64,000 nt of DNA from DASVTU01 sp036387415 (GCA_036387415.1 DASVTU010000033.1:434001-498000), one strand, 5' to 3'; counted from the stretch's first letter, positions 44,639 to 53,354 are shown. Notes: generated from the sequence alone by a model not told the origin. Numbers and translations: made by a program.

Positions 44639-47170
44639 GCGTAGGTCGTCGAAGAGCGGCTCGGTCGTCAGGCTGTTGAGCGAGGAGAAACGCTCCCTGT
44701 AAGCCTCTTCGAGATACATGAAGGCTTTGTCCTTATTGTTCAGCCCGATGTAGATAATGGCTCTCTCCTGTGCCGGAACGGGTCTGTCTTTTGAAAGTTC
44801 GTCGAGCCTGTCGAGCACGGCGAGTGCTTCGGCTTCTCGACCCGCCTTGCCGTAGGCGTAGCCGAGCGGGGCGGCGGCGTAGAGCGGTCGGAGGGAGTAC
44901 AACTTTTCGAGCATGTCGATGCCTTCCGCGTACTTCCCTCTGGCGAGGTAGACCAACGCTTGCATGTATCGAGCACTGGTGTTGTTCTCGTCCTTTTCGA
45001 GCGTCGCGGATAAACGCTCGGCGGCCTCCTCGTAGCGGCGCGCGTAGTAAAACGCACGCCCCACGTTCATCTGCATAATCGGCGAGAACGGTTCGAGCTC
45101 TCTGGCGACCTCACTCTGCGCGATGGCTTCATCGTTGCGCCTTAACACTATGAGCAGGCTCGAATACCAGTAGTGCGCCGGAGCATAGTCGGGGTTTAGT
45201 TCGATGGCTTCGCGTAACTCCTTTTCGGCCTCCTGCCAGTTCCACTCATATCTCAAGTTAATGATGCCGAGCGCGGTGTGTGCCTCGCTGAGCGTGGGGT
45301 CACTCTTCAAGGCTTGACGCGCGGAGGCACGCGCCATCGCAATCACGTCGCTGGTCTTCTCCGGCCCGTAGGCGACGGTGGTGAGCAGCAAGTACGACTC
45401 GGCGAGTCCGGCGTGTGCTTCGGCGAAAACCCAGTCGCGTTCGATGGCCTGACTGAAGCAGTCGATGGCCTTTCTGACGTTTGTCTGGTCTCTCTTGTTT
45501 AAGTAGTTCTCGCCGCGCAGGTAGAGTTCGAGTGCTTCGGGGTCTTTCGTCTGACGCTTCGCCAGAAATTCTCTATCCTCGCGATTCAGTTGAAGGTTCA
45601 TGCGCGAAGCGACGCTCTGCGTGACTCTGTTGAGCAGTGTCGTGAGGTCGGTCTTGCTGGTAGGAAACTCCTCTTCCCAGAGGCGTGTGCCGTCCGATGC
45701 ATTCAGAAGACTGGCGCGGAGAAAGAGCGCATCACCGCGCCTCTCAATCCTGTTGACCATCAGGGCATCGACGCCCAACTCGCGTCCGGCCAACGCTAAC
45801 TCGTCGCTCCGGCTCTCGGCGATGGACGCCTCTTTCGGCGTCTTGACCTGCAAACGCGATAGACGCGAGAGCCTGTAGCTGAGGCTTCGGCTCAATCCCA
45901 TGCCCACGTCAGCCCAATCTGAATCGCCCACTTCCGTCGCTACGTGCAAGACAGCCAGAGTGCGGACTCGATTCAGCCTGCGGTAGACGAAGGCGACGGA
46001 AGCAGCGAGCAGCAGGACGAGTGCGAGCGCCGTGAGTGCGTAGAGCCTGCGCCGCTTGCGTCGTTCGGGCGACTCCTCGACGCGTGCCTTCCCTTCAAGT
46101 CTTTCGCGCAGACGGCGGAGGTCTCGGAGCAACTCGTCCGTCGTTTGATACCGCCGTTCGCGCGTCTTCTCAAGACACTTGCCGACCAGACGGTCGAGTT
46201 CGGGCAGGATGTCGCACGTCGGGATGGCAAGCGGCGGCGGTTCATACTCCCTGATGGCCGCGATGGTTTCCTCCCCGCTGTCGCGTCGGAAAGGGTTTAC
46301 GCCAGCAAGCATCTCATAGAGGACGATGCCGAAACTGAAGATGTCGCTACGACAATCCAGTTCATCTCCCTGCGACTGCTCCGGTGACATGTATGCGATA
46401 GTCCCGACTATTAAGCCGAGTTGGATGGTGCGGTTGAGGTCGCCGTCGCCGCTTGCAACGTCCTGCGGCTGCCGTGTCAACTTGGCTAAGCCGAAGTCCA
46501 GAATCTTAGCCACGCCTCCCGGCGTCACGACGACGTTCTGCGGCTTGATGTCGCGGTGGATGATTCCCCGCGCGTGCGCGGACGCGAGGGCACCAGCCAT
46601 CTGCTCTGCAAGGCTGAGCGCACGTCGCGTGTCGGGCGGGTCGTTGTGCAAGACGGAAGAGAGAGTTTCTCCCTCAACGTACTGCATGACGATGAACCTG
46701 TGTCCGTCAATCTCCTCTATGCCGTGAACCGCGCAGATGTTGGGGTGTTCCAGCTTGGCGACCGCCCTCGCCTCCTTCGTTAGCTGCTCCCTGCCCCACT
46801 CCCCGTCGGCAACCCTGGACGCGAGAAATTTAAGCGCCACGGGACGTTCGAGTCTGTCATCCTCCGCGAGATAGACCTGCCCTGCCCCGCCCGCGCCGAG
46901 CAGACGCACTACCTTGTACTGGCCGATAGACTGACCCGCGAGAGATTCTTGCGGACGGTCAGACAGCAACTTCCAGCCGAGACTGATGGCAGGCTGTTCT
47001 AAAAAGCCCTGATCCCTCTCGTATGCGGAGATGAGCGACTCCACCTCACTGCGTAAGGCTTCACTGTCGGAACATGCTTCGGAGAGAAAAGCATCGCGCC
47101 GCGGAGCCTCGACAAGCAAGGCTTCGTGAAACAGGTTTTCTAGTCGCTCCCAGTCTTTAAGCTCCACCAC
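44588..47170 (-). CDS. Membrane Ser/Thr protein kinase with C-terminal TPR repeats
   Basis: 860 residues from GTG 47170, which lies inside the end of the sigma factor gene (overlap 14 nt), so the two are translationally coupled; GTG 47167 is equally possible. A leader helix (WERLENLFHEALLVEAP...LRSEVESLISAYER) typical of acidobacterial kinases precedes the kinase domain: LLGAGGAGQVYLAEDD, VALKFL, IIHRDIKPQNVVV, KILDFGLAKL, GTIAYMSPEQ. A membrane segment (LYALTALALVLLLAASVAFVY) near 400 is followed by an exported region with a TolB-like N-part and TPRs to the end. It probably senses a cell-envelope state and controls the coupled sigma factor. Confidence 0.93.
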   Translation of the reverse strand: MVELKDWERLENLFHEALLVEAPRRDAFLSEACSDSEALRSEVESLISAYERDQGFLEQPAISLGWKLLSDRPQESLAGQSIGQYKVVRLLGAGGAGQVYLAEDDRLERPVALKFLASRVADGEWGREQLTKEARAVAKLEHPNICAVHGIEEIDGHRFIVMQYVEGETLSSVLHNDPPDTRRALSLAEQMAGALASAHARGIIHRDIKPQNVVVTPGGVAKILDFGLAKLTRQPQDVASGDGDLNRTIQLGLIVGTIAYMSPEQSQGDELDCRSDIFSFGIVLYEMLAGVNPFRRDSGEETIAAIREYEPPPLAIPTCDILPELDRLVGKCLEKTRERRYQTTDELLRDLRRLRERLEGKARVEESPERRKRRRLYALTALALVLLLAASVAFVYRRLNRVRTLAVLHVATEVGDSDWADVGMGLSRSLSYRLSRLSRLQVKTPKEASIAESRSDELALAGRELGVDALMVNRIERRGDALFLRASLLNASDGTRLWEEEFPTSKTDLTTLLNRVTQSVASRMNLQLNREDREFLAKRQTKDPEALELYLRGENYLNKRDQTNVRKAIDCFSQAIERDWVFAEAHAGLAESYLLLTTVAYGPEKTSDVIAMARASARQALKSDPTLSEAHTALGIINLRYEWNWQEAEKELREAIELNPDYAPAHYWYSSLLIVLRRNDEAIAQSEVARELEPFSPIMQMNVGRAFYYARRYEEAAERLSATLEKDENNTSARYMQALVYLARGKYAEGIDMLEKLYSLRPLYAAAPLGYAYGKAGREAEALAVLDRLDELSKDRPVPAQERAIIYIGLNNKDKAFMYLEEAYRERFSSLNSLTTEPLFDDLRSDPRYADLARRLNLKP

Positions 47171-47723
47171 CAATCTCGCGCGCGAGCCAAGCCCGTGCCA
47201 TATTCCAATCACGGATGACAGTAATCGGAGACAAGTTTAAGACGTGCGCCGTCTCCTCGACGCTGAGCCCACCGAAGTAGCGTAACTCGACCACGCGCCC
47301 CTTCCGCTCGTCGGTCGCCGACAACCTCGTCAACGCCTCGTCCAAAGCGATTAATTCGTCAGACTTTTCCGGCGAGATGGCCGCCACCTCCGAGAGTGAA
47401 ACCTGTACAGCCCCCCCGCCCCTCTTGAGACGGTGACGGTCGCGCGCGTAATTGAGCAGGATGCGGCGCATGATTCTGGCCGCGATACCGAAGAAGTGTG
47501 CACGGTTCTGCCAGCGGACGTGCTTCTGATTGGCTAACCGCAGGTAGGCTTCGTTGACCAGCGCGGTTGTTTGCAACGTGTGACCGGGATTCTCCCCGTG
47601 CATGTAGTGGCTGGCGAGCCGGTGTAATTCATGCTCGACCATCGGCATCAGCTTCGCCAACGCCGCCTGATCGCCGTCACTCCACGCTAATAATAGTTTG
47701 GTGATGTCCGGGGCGGACGACAT
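47157..47723 (-). CDS. ECF-type RNA polymerase sigma factor (TIGR02999-like)
   Basis: 188 residues from ATG 47723. Region 2: LMPMVEHELHRLASHYM, then LVNEAYLRLANQKHVRWQNRAHFFGIAARIMRRILLNYARDR, the signature of the acidobacterial/planctomycetal ECF group linked to Ser/Thr kinases. Region 4: ERKGRVVELRYFGGLSVEETAHVLNLSPITVIRDWNMARAWL. The downstream kinase gene starts within its last codons. In this group the kinase, not a classical anti-sigma factor, is thought to control activity. Confidence 0.94.
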   Translation of the reverse strand: MSSAPDITKLLLAWSDGDQAALAKLMPMVEHELHRLASHYMHGENPGHTLQTTALVNEAYLRLANQKHVRWQNRAHFFGIAARIMRRILLNYARDRHRLKRGGGAVQVSLSEVAAISPEKSDELIALDEALTRLSATDERKGRVVELRYFGGLSVEETAHVLNLSPITVIRDWNMARAWLAREIGGGA

Positions 47724-48001
47724 CTTTAACACTCATTTCAACATGACAACCGCAGTCGGTGTTCTCACAACCCAAGAAGACGCACGCCGCGTACAAACTC
47801 CCGCGCTAGGACGACAACGTTGAGACTCGTTTGCTGCCTCAGCCAATAAAGGGCAACGCCACTAAGCGCCCCACACCACGCCCGACACGGACGCATGCCT
47901 GACCCAGATTGAAGACACCAAGAATTTTACATTGCCCTCACGCCACCACGCAATCACAACGCACCACAACCCTTCACGGCCAAACACGCCGCACGCTATT
48001 A
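47724..48001. other. Junction between GC-rich chromosome and AT-rich island
   Basis: No gene. The sequence up to about 48000 is GC-rich and host-like and presumably carries the promoter of the sigma factor gene. The composition shifts to AT-rich from about 48100 on. No tRNA or obvious target-site duplication is visible. Confidence 0.5.
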
Positions 48002-48207
48002 GAAGCATCGCTTTGCCGCTCCGGCAAAGCGATGCTTCCAGTCACAATGTGACTTTACCCATCCGTTTGCCGCGACTGGAAGCATCCCTTTGCCGCTAAG
48101 ACCATAAAATGCCTTATTTTCTGTGGTTGTCAAATTCCCCCCTCAATCAAATTGGAACCATCACTTTGCCGAAAGTACAGAATGGCAGCATCAGTCTGCC
48201 GAAAGTG
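48002..48207. repeat. Array of 18-bp motifs, including a perfect palindrome, upstream of parA
   Basis: Copies of GGAAGCATCnCTTTGCCG: 48002-48018 (plus, lacks the first G), 48022-48039 (minus; with the first copy a perfect 17-bp dyad with 3-bp spacer), 48055-48072 (degenerate, TTACCCATCCGTTTGCCG), 48078-48095, 48154-48171 and 48184-48201. The last two extend to the shared GCCGAAAGT. Three copies are preceded by GACT, two of them as TGTGACT, and AGTCACA-A-TGTGACT (48040-48054) forms a dyad. This could be a parS/operator array for the ParA operon or the protein-binding end of a Tn7-like element, whose ends begin TGT and carry repeated TnsB sites. Confidence 0.75.
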
Positions 48208-48224
48208 CATTCCTAACTTAAGCC

Positions 48225-48253
48225 TGTTCAACCATGCAAGGTGCTGATATATT
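48225..48253 (+). promoter_or_regulatory. Probable promoter of the parA operon
   Basis: An extended -10 element (TGATATATT; TATATT at 48248-48253) with a weak -35 at about 48225-48233. The 18-bp motif array ends just upstream (48207), well placed to regulate it. The ribosome binding site GGAGGAG lies about 7 nt before GTG 48297. Confidence 0.45.
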
Positions 48254-48296
48254 CCTGTCTTTAATTAAGGGCTAGTAGAGTTCGGAGGAGACCAAC

Positions 48297-49166
48297 GTGG
48301 CAACCACTATTGCTTTAGTTAATATGAAAGGTGGCGTAGGTAAAACTACTCTGGCAGTAAATCTCGCTTGGCATTTCTATCAAAATGAAAGCGCTAATGT
48401 ACTCCTAGTAGATCTTGACCCACAGTTTAATGCAACGCAGTATATTATGGATTATAAGTCTTTTGAGACTCATCGTAAAAACTCCGGAACTATTTCTGAA
48501 TTGCTCACTGACCCTCCTACGTTAGATGCAAGGCTGAGAAAGGTTAAAAGCAACCCAGTAACAGCTCTGCACAAAATCAAGAGTGCTGGCGGGAAGCACT
48601 TCAACCTTTTACCTGCGGAACTTAATCTTGCTTGGATAGTCAAAAACCCCGCTCAAATGGATTATAAACTCGAAAAATTATTGGAAAGATTACGCCCGGC
48701 CTATGACTATATCTTCATTGATTGTGCCCCAACTGATTCTGTCCTGACGACCATGGCCCTTACTGCATCCGATTACCTGTTGATACCTATGAGGCCCGAT
48801 CGCTTCTCTATCCTTGGCTTTACGCTCCTAAACGAAACAATTAAAACTTTTCGGAGTAACTGCCCGGATCCGCATAACGTCAAGGTCTTAGGAGCGGTTT
48901 TTACACAGGTTACCGGTACTTCGGAGGTTGAGCGGCAGTCGATACTAGAACTCACGGCAGCCGCAGGTAAAGAGAACATATATCTATTCTCATCTTCACT
49001 TAAATTTTCAAATTCCTATATTCGGTCACAGCGAGACCAAACTCCTATATTTGAGACTCTATACGCTAAGGACAGATCACGGACTGCTGTCGCTAAGATT
49101 GCGGACGAATTAAAGTCTCGCATCGGCGCTCTGTCGAAAACTGCTGGAAAGGGAAAGAAATCGTGA
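48297..49166 (+). CDS. ParA/Soj-type ATPase
   Basis: 289 residues from GTG 48297 with a strong GGAGGAG. Deviant Walker A MKGGVGKTTLAVNLA, Walker A' VLLVDLDPQFNATQYI and Walker B YDYIFIDCAPTDSVL are intact, so it should be an active partition-type ATPase. No N-terminal HTH, as in the small ParA class. It starts a three-gene operon with 4-nt overlaps. ParAs of this kind segregate plasmids or integrative elements, or position protein complexes; no recognisable ParB is beside it. Codon use is AT-richer than in the genes before 48 kb. Confidence 0.9.
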   Translation: MATTIALVNMKGGVGKTTLAVNLAWHFYQNESANVLLVDLDPQFNATQYIMDYKSFETHRKNSGTISELLTDPPTLDARLRKVKSNPVTALHKIKSAGGKHFNLLPAELNLAWIVKNPAQMDYKLEKLLERLRPAYDYIFIDCAPTDSVLTTMALTASDYLLIPMRPDRFSILGFTLLNETIKTFRSNCPDPHNVKVLGAVFTQVTGTSEVERQSILELTAAAGKENIYLFSSSLKFSNSYIRSQRDQTPIFETLYAKDRSRTAVAKIADELKSRIGALSKTAGKGKKS

Positions 49167-49651
49167 CAAAGTCAAATACACATGCCATCTTAGCTGACTT
49201 ACATAGACTGTTGAGCAGTTACAGTACTGATGACTTCTTAGATGCGAGCAATTATGGGAACCTCCCGCCTGCGATGAGAGAGGCGCTTCGAGCACTCTCG
49301 CATGAAGCTGAGCCGACAGAGGCAAATGGATCCAAGCGGAAAGTCAATGCTACGACCACATCTTCACGCAAAAACCGTCAGGGTTCCCAGACTGCACCTA
49401 TTTATCTGCTGGAAATGATAGAGCATTCTCCACACTTCAAAAGTCCTGCGACGATTATCACCTATGCAAAGAGCATCGGAGTCAAACTTAATCCGCGGCC
49501 TAAGGAAGGTAGAGAGAGACTGGCGAGAAGACTTGCTGCACTCATAAGTAAATTGCCTAAAGCTGAAAAAGAAAAGATTATCAGCAGCCTCTCTGGAGAA
49601 AACAATCAAACTCAGGGCTGGATTGATGTAATCCAGAGCAGAAACAAGTGA
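49163..49651 (+). CDS. Unknown protein in the parA operon, possible partition partner
   Basis: 162 residues; GTG 49163 overlaps the parA stop by 4 nt. Residues 45-80 are polar and basic (SKRKVNATTTSSRKNRQGSQ), then a helical, basic C-terminal half (IYLLEMIEHSPHFKSPATIITYAKSIGVKLNPRPKEGRERLARRLAALISKL) that could bind DNA. Position and size fit a ParB-like or centromere-binding partner that would bind the 18-bp motif array, but no ParB motif is seen and I assign no family. Confidence 0.7.
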   Translation: MTKSNTHAILADLHRLLSSYSTDDFLDASNYGNLPPAMREALRALSHEAEPTEANGSKRKVNATTTSSRKNRQGSQTAPIYLLEMIEHSPHFKSPATIITYAKSIGVKLNPRPKEGRERLARRLAALISKLPKAEKEKIISSLSGENNQTQGWIDVIQSRNK

Positions 49652-50415
49652 GTACTATTCTTCCAACCTCGGCAAAGCTTCGCCAGTTAGTTACTGACTA
49701 TGTCACGGACAGTAGGAATATTGCGCAACAGTCCTTGGCTGTCGCTGAATCTAGCCCTTCCTTTCAAGAGATTTACCAGATATCATTAACGACCCACACC
49801 CTACTCGGAAACCTCTCAAGTCCAACACTTCGCCCACCTCTAACGCCCGCGCGAAATGTTGCGATCCGGGTTCCTATTCTTGTGAGCCTCGGTCAGCCAT
49901 CGGTTGCTCAAGTAGAATTACGCCGATTCGTAGAACTAATTGCATGGGCAGTTTATTTTACTGACCATCCTGTTGAGTGGAAACTCTTCACCAGCCAACC
50001 ACGGGCTGGCTTCTCTCAAGACATGCGGAAGCCTATTTCTTATGCTGCACACAGGGAACTTAGCTTCTACCTAGAATATGCTCGGGAGTTGATGGAGCCC
50101 GAGCCTTCGGGCTTAGGCATCAAAGCGGTTGATAATGTCAAACAGGCGGTAAGGCTACTTAATGCGGCGGTTCATGCAGGTGAGATGGCTAAGGCGGCAA
50201 GCAAGGTCCCCCCCCACGATGATATGTCCGAGCAATCTTTGCAGCGTTTTGCAAAAATTCATCGATTAACATTTTCCAGTTGCGGCCTTTTGCTGGCCGC
50301 TTTCCGTAGGTCTAAGTTCAATCAGTTAAGTGCCATATCCCGCGCATCGTTTGACTGGTTAATAGGAACCACACTCAGGCGAGAGGTACGAAAAGGTCCA
50401 TTCGGATTGCTATAG
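49648..50415 (+). CDS. Unknown protein, third gene of the parA operon
   Basis: 255 residues; GTG 49648 overlaps the previous stop by 4 nt, so the three genes are translated together. Mostly helical, with no signal peptide or membrane segment. Segments of note: PSVAQVELRRFVELIAWAVYFTDHPVEW, HRELSFYLEYARELMEPEP and the basic end WLIGTTLRREVRKGPFGLL. I recognise no family. Its 3' end overlaps the convergent decayed region by a few bases. Confidence 0.75.
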   Translation: MSTILPTSAKLRQLVTDYVTDSRNIAQQSLAVAESSPSFQEIYQISLTTHTLLGNLSSPTLRPPLTPARNVAIRVPILVSLGQPSVAQVELRRFVELIAWAVYFTDHPVEWKLFTSQPRAGFSQDMRKPISYAAHRELSFYLEYARELMEPEPSGLGIKAVDNVKQAVRLLNAAVHAGEMAKAASKVPPHDDMSEQSLQRFAKIHRLTFSSCGLLLAAFRRSKFNQLSAISRASFDWLIGTTLRREVRKGPFGLL

Positions 50416-51220
50416 CAGATTCGCTTTAGAGATGTAAACAGGCTCGATCTGGATGAGGTCCTTCATGAACTGACTACTCAGGTCCTCTAGCTTGCGAGGT
50501 TCGAGGAAGGTATTACAGAGTTGAATAGGTAGCGACATGTGCCAGAGTAAGGCCATCCGTGGCTATGCAATAATGGAGCGCATCTCGAATTGAGTCTTGG
50601 CTATAAAAAAATCTATACTCGTGGAATAGAAACAGTGGTAGCAACTTTCCGCCCAGAGTGATACTTTCAATTTCCCATGTCCTCACGGCACTGACTACTT
50701 CACTTCAAGCCACCTATGGTCTAACCGTTAAGTTGCTCAATTAAAGATTCAAAATTCTTCAAGTAACCTCCAGTTGCATCAGCCATTTGATATAAGTCGC
50801 CAGCTTGTACCAACTTCTCTAGTGCTTGCTGTTGCAACCCAGTTGCTGAGGGTGGAGAAAGAATTATCTGAGGCCAATTTAACTTAGCACTCCATGGAGT
50901 GTACTCAGTAACGAACTTACAAATTGTAGCCGTAGATAAAGCATATGGAGACCAACAGCGATCCTGTGCTGCTTTGATTAGCTCTCTATAAGCAGAATTG
51001 TCCGAGTGCAATGCCATCCATTTTTACGTACATAATTAGACAGGACAAAATCTACAGTAAGAATGGCATCCATAGGCGGGTGCGCGAGACGCGGCGTTTC
51101 TAGAAGTAAATTTAACCCATAATCAGTAAGTGCCCAGACCTGAGAGCGGTGGTGGAGCAGCCATAGTTTGCGAGTGAACGTAGGGATTTTGATTAGTGAA
51201 CACGGCGATGTCGTCTCGCC
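50410..51220 (-). pseudogene. Decayed coding region with several frame breaks
   Basis: Four consecutive protein-like segments lie in changing frames on the minus strand: about 51217-51010 without a start codon (includes RKLWLLHHRSQVWALTDYGL), 51017-50721 (98 residues from ATG 51017), 50686-50513 (57 residues from GTG; LGGKLLPLFLFHEYRFFYSQ, then DSIRDALHYCIATDGLTLAH) and 50538-50410 (42 residues from ATG; MSLPIQLCNTFLEPRKLEDL). Their order and one-strand arrangement suggest one or two broken genes more than chance frames. The first segment ends in a winged-helix-like WALTDYGL. No function assigned. Confidence 0.45.
50721..51017 (-). CDS. Hypothetical 98-residue protein within the decayed region
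   Basis: The longest uninterrupted frame of the decayed stretch, ATG 51017 to stop at 50721. Composition is protein-like (AYRELIKAAQDRCWSPYALS; GLQQQALEKLVQAGDLYQMAD) but no Shine-Dalgarno is obvious and the coding signal continues upstream in another frame, so it may be a fragment and not a gene. Confidence 0.4.
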   Translation of the reverse strand: MALHSDNSAYRELIKAAQDRCWSPYALSTATICKFVTEYTPWSAKLNWPQIILSPPSATGLQQQALEKLVQAGDLYQMADATGGYLKNFESLIEQLNG

Positions 51221-51225
51221 TTGAG

Positions 51226-52005
51226 TTATTTCTTAGCAGTTATTTTGGGCATTATCTCTTCAAGAACACGCTTTTGCCCGTTCGGAGTAAGAGCGACTTC
51301 ATCACCGTCTAGCGGACGAATCTCTTTTTTATCAATCAACCTACCAATAGCAATAGCTATATTCTGAGGCTTTTGATTTGCCGCCTGTACTTGTAGCTCT
51401 TTGCGGGTCAGGCGATTACCATTTGCATGGTTAAGAAGTAACAGTATCTCATCTGGGGCAGAAATCCCCTTTACTAGCACAAGGGGCTTACCGTCTAATT
51501 CGTGGATAATTGAGTGCTCAAGCTGGACAAGTTGAGCAATGGTATCAGCAATAACTTTTTCGTCCTTATTCCATGCAAGGCGCAAGAACTCGCCGAGCAT
51601 CCACTTGCCGGCGTGAAGCACCAACATTGAGTCCATCTGATTTGCAGTATAATCTGGTGAGATATGTACTGCCCCCCGGTCAGAGCGGAACTTATAGACA
51701 AGGTCAACAACCTTAATGATGTGGTGTCTATCTTTGCTTTTGAGCGTATGCGAGAGGCTGTTGTCGAGCAGAATCTTACGAATTTCTGCCACCGTTTTGG
51801 AGTGGCTGACTCTTCCTGTATCCATTTGAAGAAGGCATCGAGATATGGCTTCGCACAGACGCCCGCTATCAAGCTCAGTCGGTTGCCAATCGCCTACGAG
51901 GAAACGTCTCTGCATTTCCTCGTAGCTCTCAATTACGATAATAGCTAAAGAGCGATCTACGACCGTTGCGAGTTCATCTATGAGTTGTTGCGAGGGGAGA
52001 CGCAT
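51226..52005 (-). CDS. HEPN-like protein with C-terminal winged helix, function unknown
   Basis: 259 residues. The middle (about 95-140: HHIIKVVDLVYKFRSDRGAVHISPDY and QMDSMLVLHAGKWMLGEFLRLAW) resembles the C-terminal region of abortive-infection proteins and holds Arg107-x6-His114, compatible with the Rx4-6H motif of HEPN ribonucleases. Residues about 185-255 form a winged helix (DEILLLLNHANGNRLTRKEL, KKEIRPLDGDEVALTPNG). Only 2 nt separate it from the stop of the upstream zinc-ribbon gene, so they are one operon. A toxin or defence RNase role is inferred only. Confidence 0.7.
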   Translation of the reverse strand: MRLPSQQLIDELATVVDRSLAIIVIESYEEMQRRFLVGDWQPTELDSGRLCEAISRCLLQMDTGRVSHSKTVAEIRKILLDNSLSHTLKSKDRHHIIKVVDLVYKFRSDRGAVHISPDYTANQMDSMLVLHAGKWMLGEFLRLAWNKDEKVIADTIAQLVQLEHSIIHELDGKPLVLVKGISAPDEILLLLNHANGNRLTRKELQVQAANQKPQNIAIAIGRLIDKKEIRPLDGDEVALTPNGQKRVLEEIMPKITAKK

Positions 52006-52007
52006 CT

Positions 52008-53354
52008 TTATTTTTTCTTGGTTGCGCCTTTCGAGGCAGCAGCAGATGTGGCTGTATTATTAAGTCCAGCTAGCTGCTCTGCGTATTCAATGCCCGTAGG
52101 CTGAATCTGAAATTTCGTTCCTTCCACGTTAATTATCTTCCCAGCCGCCTCCTTTCCTTTTAGGGCGCGTTCTACGCTGCGCTCGTTTATCTTGTACTCG
52201 AAAGCCTCATAGATGAATTTCGAGAGATTCGAGCGCGAAACTACCTTTCCGGCGTCTCCCATCGTATGGCGGATTGCCCACAATCCGAATATAGCTCTAT
52301 CGAACACGCCCTTATCCTTGAGAATGGCGTGTCCGTTGACGCTCATATTCAGCCCCTTCCATCTTGCTGCCCATTCCGTAGCAGTCTTTGAAGGAGACCT
52401 ACCGCGCCGCCCAGCCGGTTTTGCAGCCTTTTCAGTGCTGCCTTCGGCTGCCTTAACGCCTCTCGTATAAGTATTCTCGCCGGGAAGCCACCCCTGAGCT
52501 GTCTTAGAAGTATCGAAGACATCATTAAGAGCTGCCTGCGCTTCTCTACGCCCAGCGTTGTTAAGTCTAATGTTGTCCCCTTCACTTACAAGCGAAGAGT
52601 TTTTCGAAATCCAGTAGCGTGTATTGCCGTCATTAACTGAATTTTCATCTAGAATGGCGGTTAGAACAGACCGAGGCACGGAATCATTGCCCCGCTTTTC
52701 ATGGGCGTATAGGAACAGGTAAGTAAGCCTACGCGCGTAGTCTTTCTTACTTCTTGCTTTGATGTCAGGCTCATCCAGATGCAACTGTTCATTCCTTAAG
52801 CGTAATATCTGCCCCAAACGCTCTTCGTCTGAGCCTTGTGGCAGTGGCGGAATATTCGGATTAGCCGAAGCAGTCGGGGTCTCGGTTTCGTCAGCCACTT
52901 TCGGCTCTTCCACATTAGTGTCAGAGTTTCCATTCCCTAGAGCACCACTGTTAAGGAGAAGGCGGGGGTCATCAATAATTACGTCCTTAGTAATCGGTGG
53001 ACGTTGCACGCGATTGCCGATGATTCCCATGCGACTTGCGATAATCATTGATAGAGGATTACTAAGGCTCGCAAGTCCATCGTCGGAAAGCACTGTATGA
53101 AGGCTCAGGGTTTTCCTATCTTCTTCAAGATGAATGGTGTTATAGCCTAGTGCGGGCAGTTGAGTATTGCCCGAAGAGGCTGACTGTCCTGCTCCTGCTT
53201 CACCTACAGGCACTCCACAAGTGCCGCAGAAGCTAGCGTCTAGTTCTAAAAGGTCACGGCATTCACTGTTTTTACAACGAGCTTGCTTGCCGCACTTCGA
53301 GCAGAAAATGGACTTCTCTGAAAGGATATTCTGGCAATATGGACATGCTTGCAT
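52008..53354 (-). CDS. Zinc-ribbon protein with winged-helix-like regions
   Basis: 448 residues. N-terminal zinc ribbons: CPYCQNILSEKSIFCSKCG and CKNSECRDLLELDASFCGTCG. A disordered acidic linker (about 120-180) leads to a helical domain (about 190-285: ERLGQILRLRNEQLHLDEP, YARRLTYLFLYAHEKRG) that ends in a winged-helix-like strand pair. After a basic GRRGRSPSK linker comes a C-terminal domain (FDRAIFGLWAIRHTMGDAGK, NERSVERALKGKEAAGKI) with another winged-helix pattern. Ala/Lys-rich tail. No family recognised; likely nucleic-acid binding. Co-transcribed with the HEPN-like gene. Confidence 0.72.
   Translation of the reverse strand: MQACPYCQNILSEKSIFCSKCGKQARCKNSECRDLLELDASFCGTCGVPVGEAGAGQSASSGNTQLPALGYNTIHLEEDRKTLSLHTVLSDDGLASLSNPLSMIIASRMGIIGNRVQRPPITKDVIIDDPRLLLNSGALGNGNSDTNVEEPKVADETETPTASANPNIPPLPQGSDEERLGQILRLRNEQLHLDEPDIKARSKKDYARRLTYLFLYAHEKRGNDSVPRSVLTAILDENSVNDGNTRYWISKNSSLVSEGDNIRLNNAGRREAQAALNDVFDTSKTAQGWLPGENTYTRGVKAAEGSTEKAAKPAGRRGRSPSKTATEWAARWKGLNMSVNGHAILKDKGVFDRAIFGLWAIRHTMGDAGKVVSRSNLSKFIYEAFEYKINERSVERALKGKEAAGKIINVEGTKFQIQPTGIEYAEQLAGLNNTATSAAASKGATKKK

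Noticed and set aside
48002..48207. CRISPR array
   Set aside because: Copies are in both orientations, spaced irregularly (0 to about 58 bp between copies), and no cas gene is near.
48297..49166. Chromosomal ParA of the oriC-linked parABS system
   Set aside because: No parB, gidA/rsmG or dnaA nearby, and codon use differs from the flanking chromosome.
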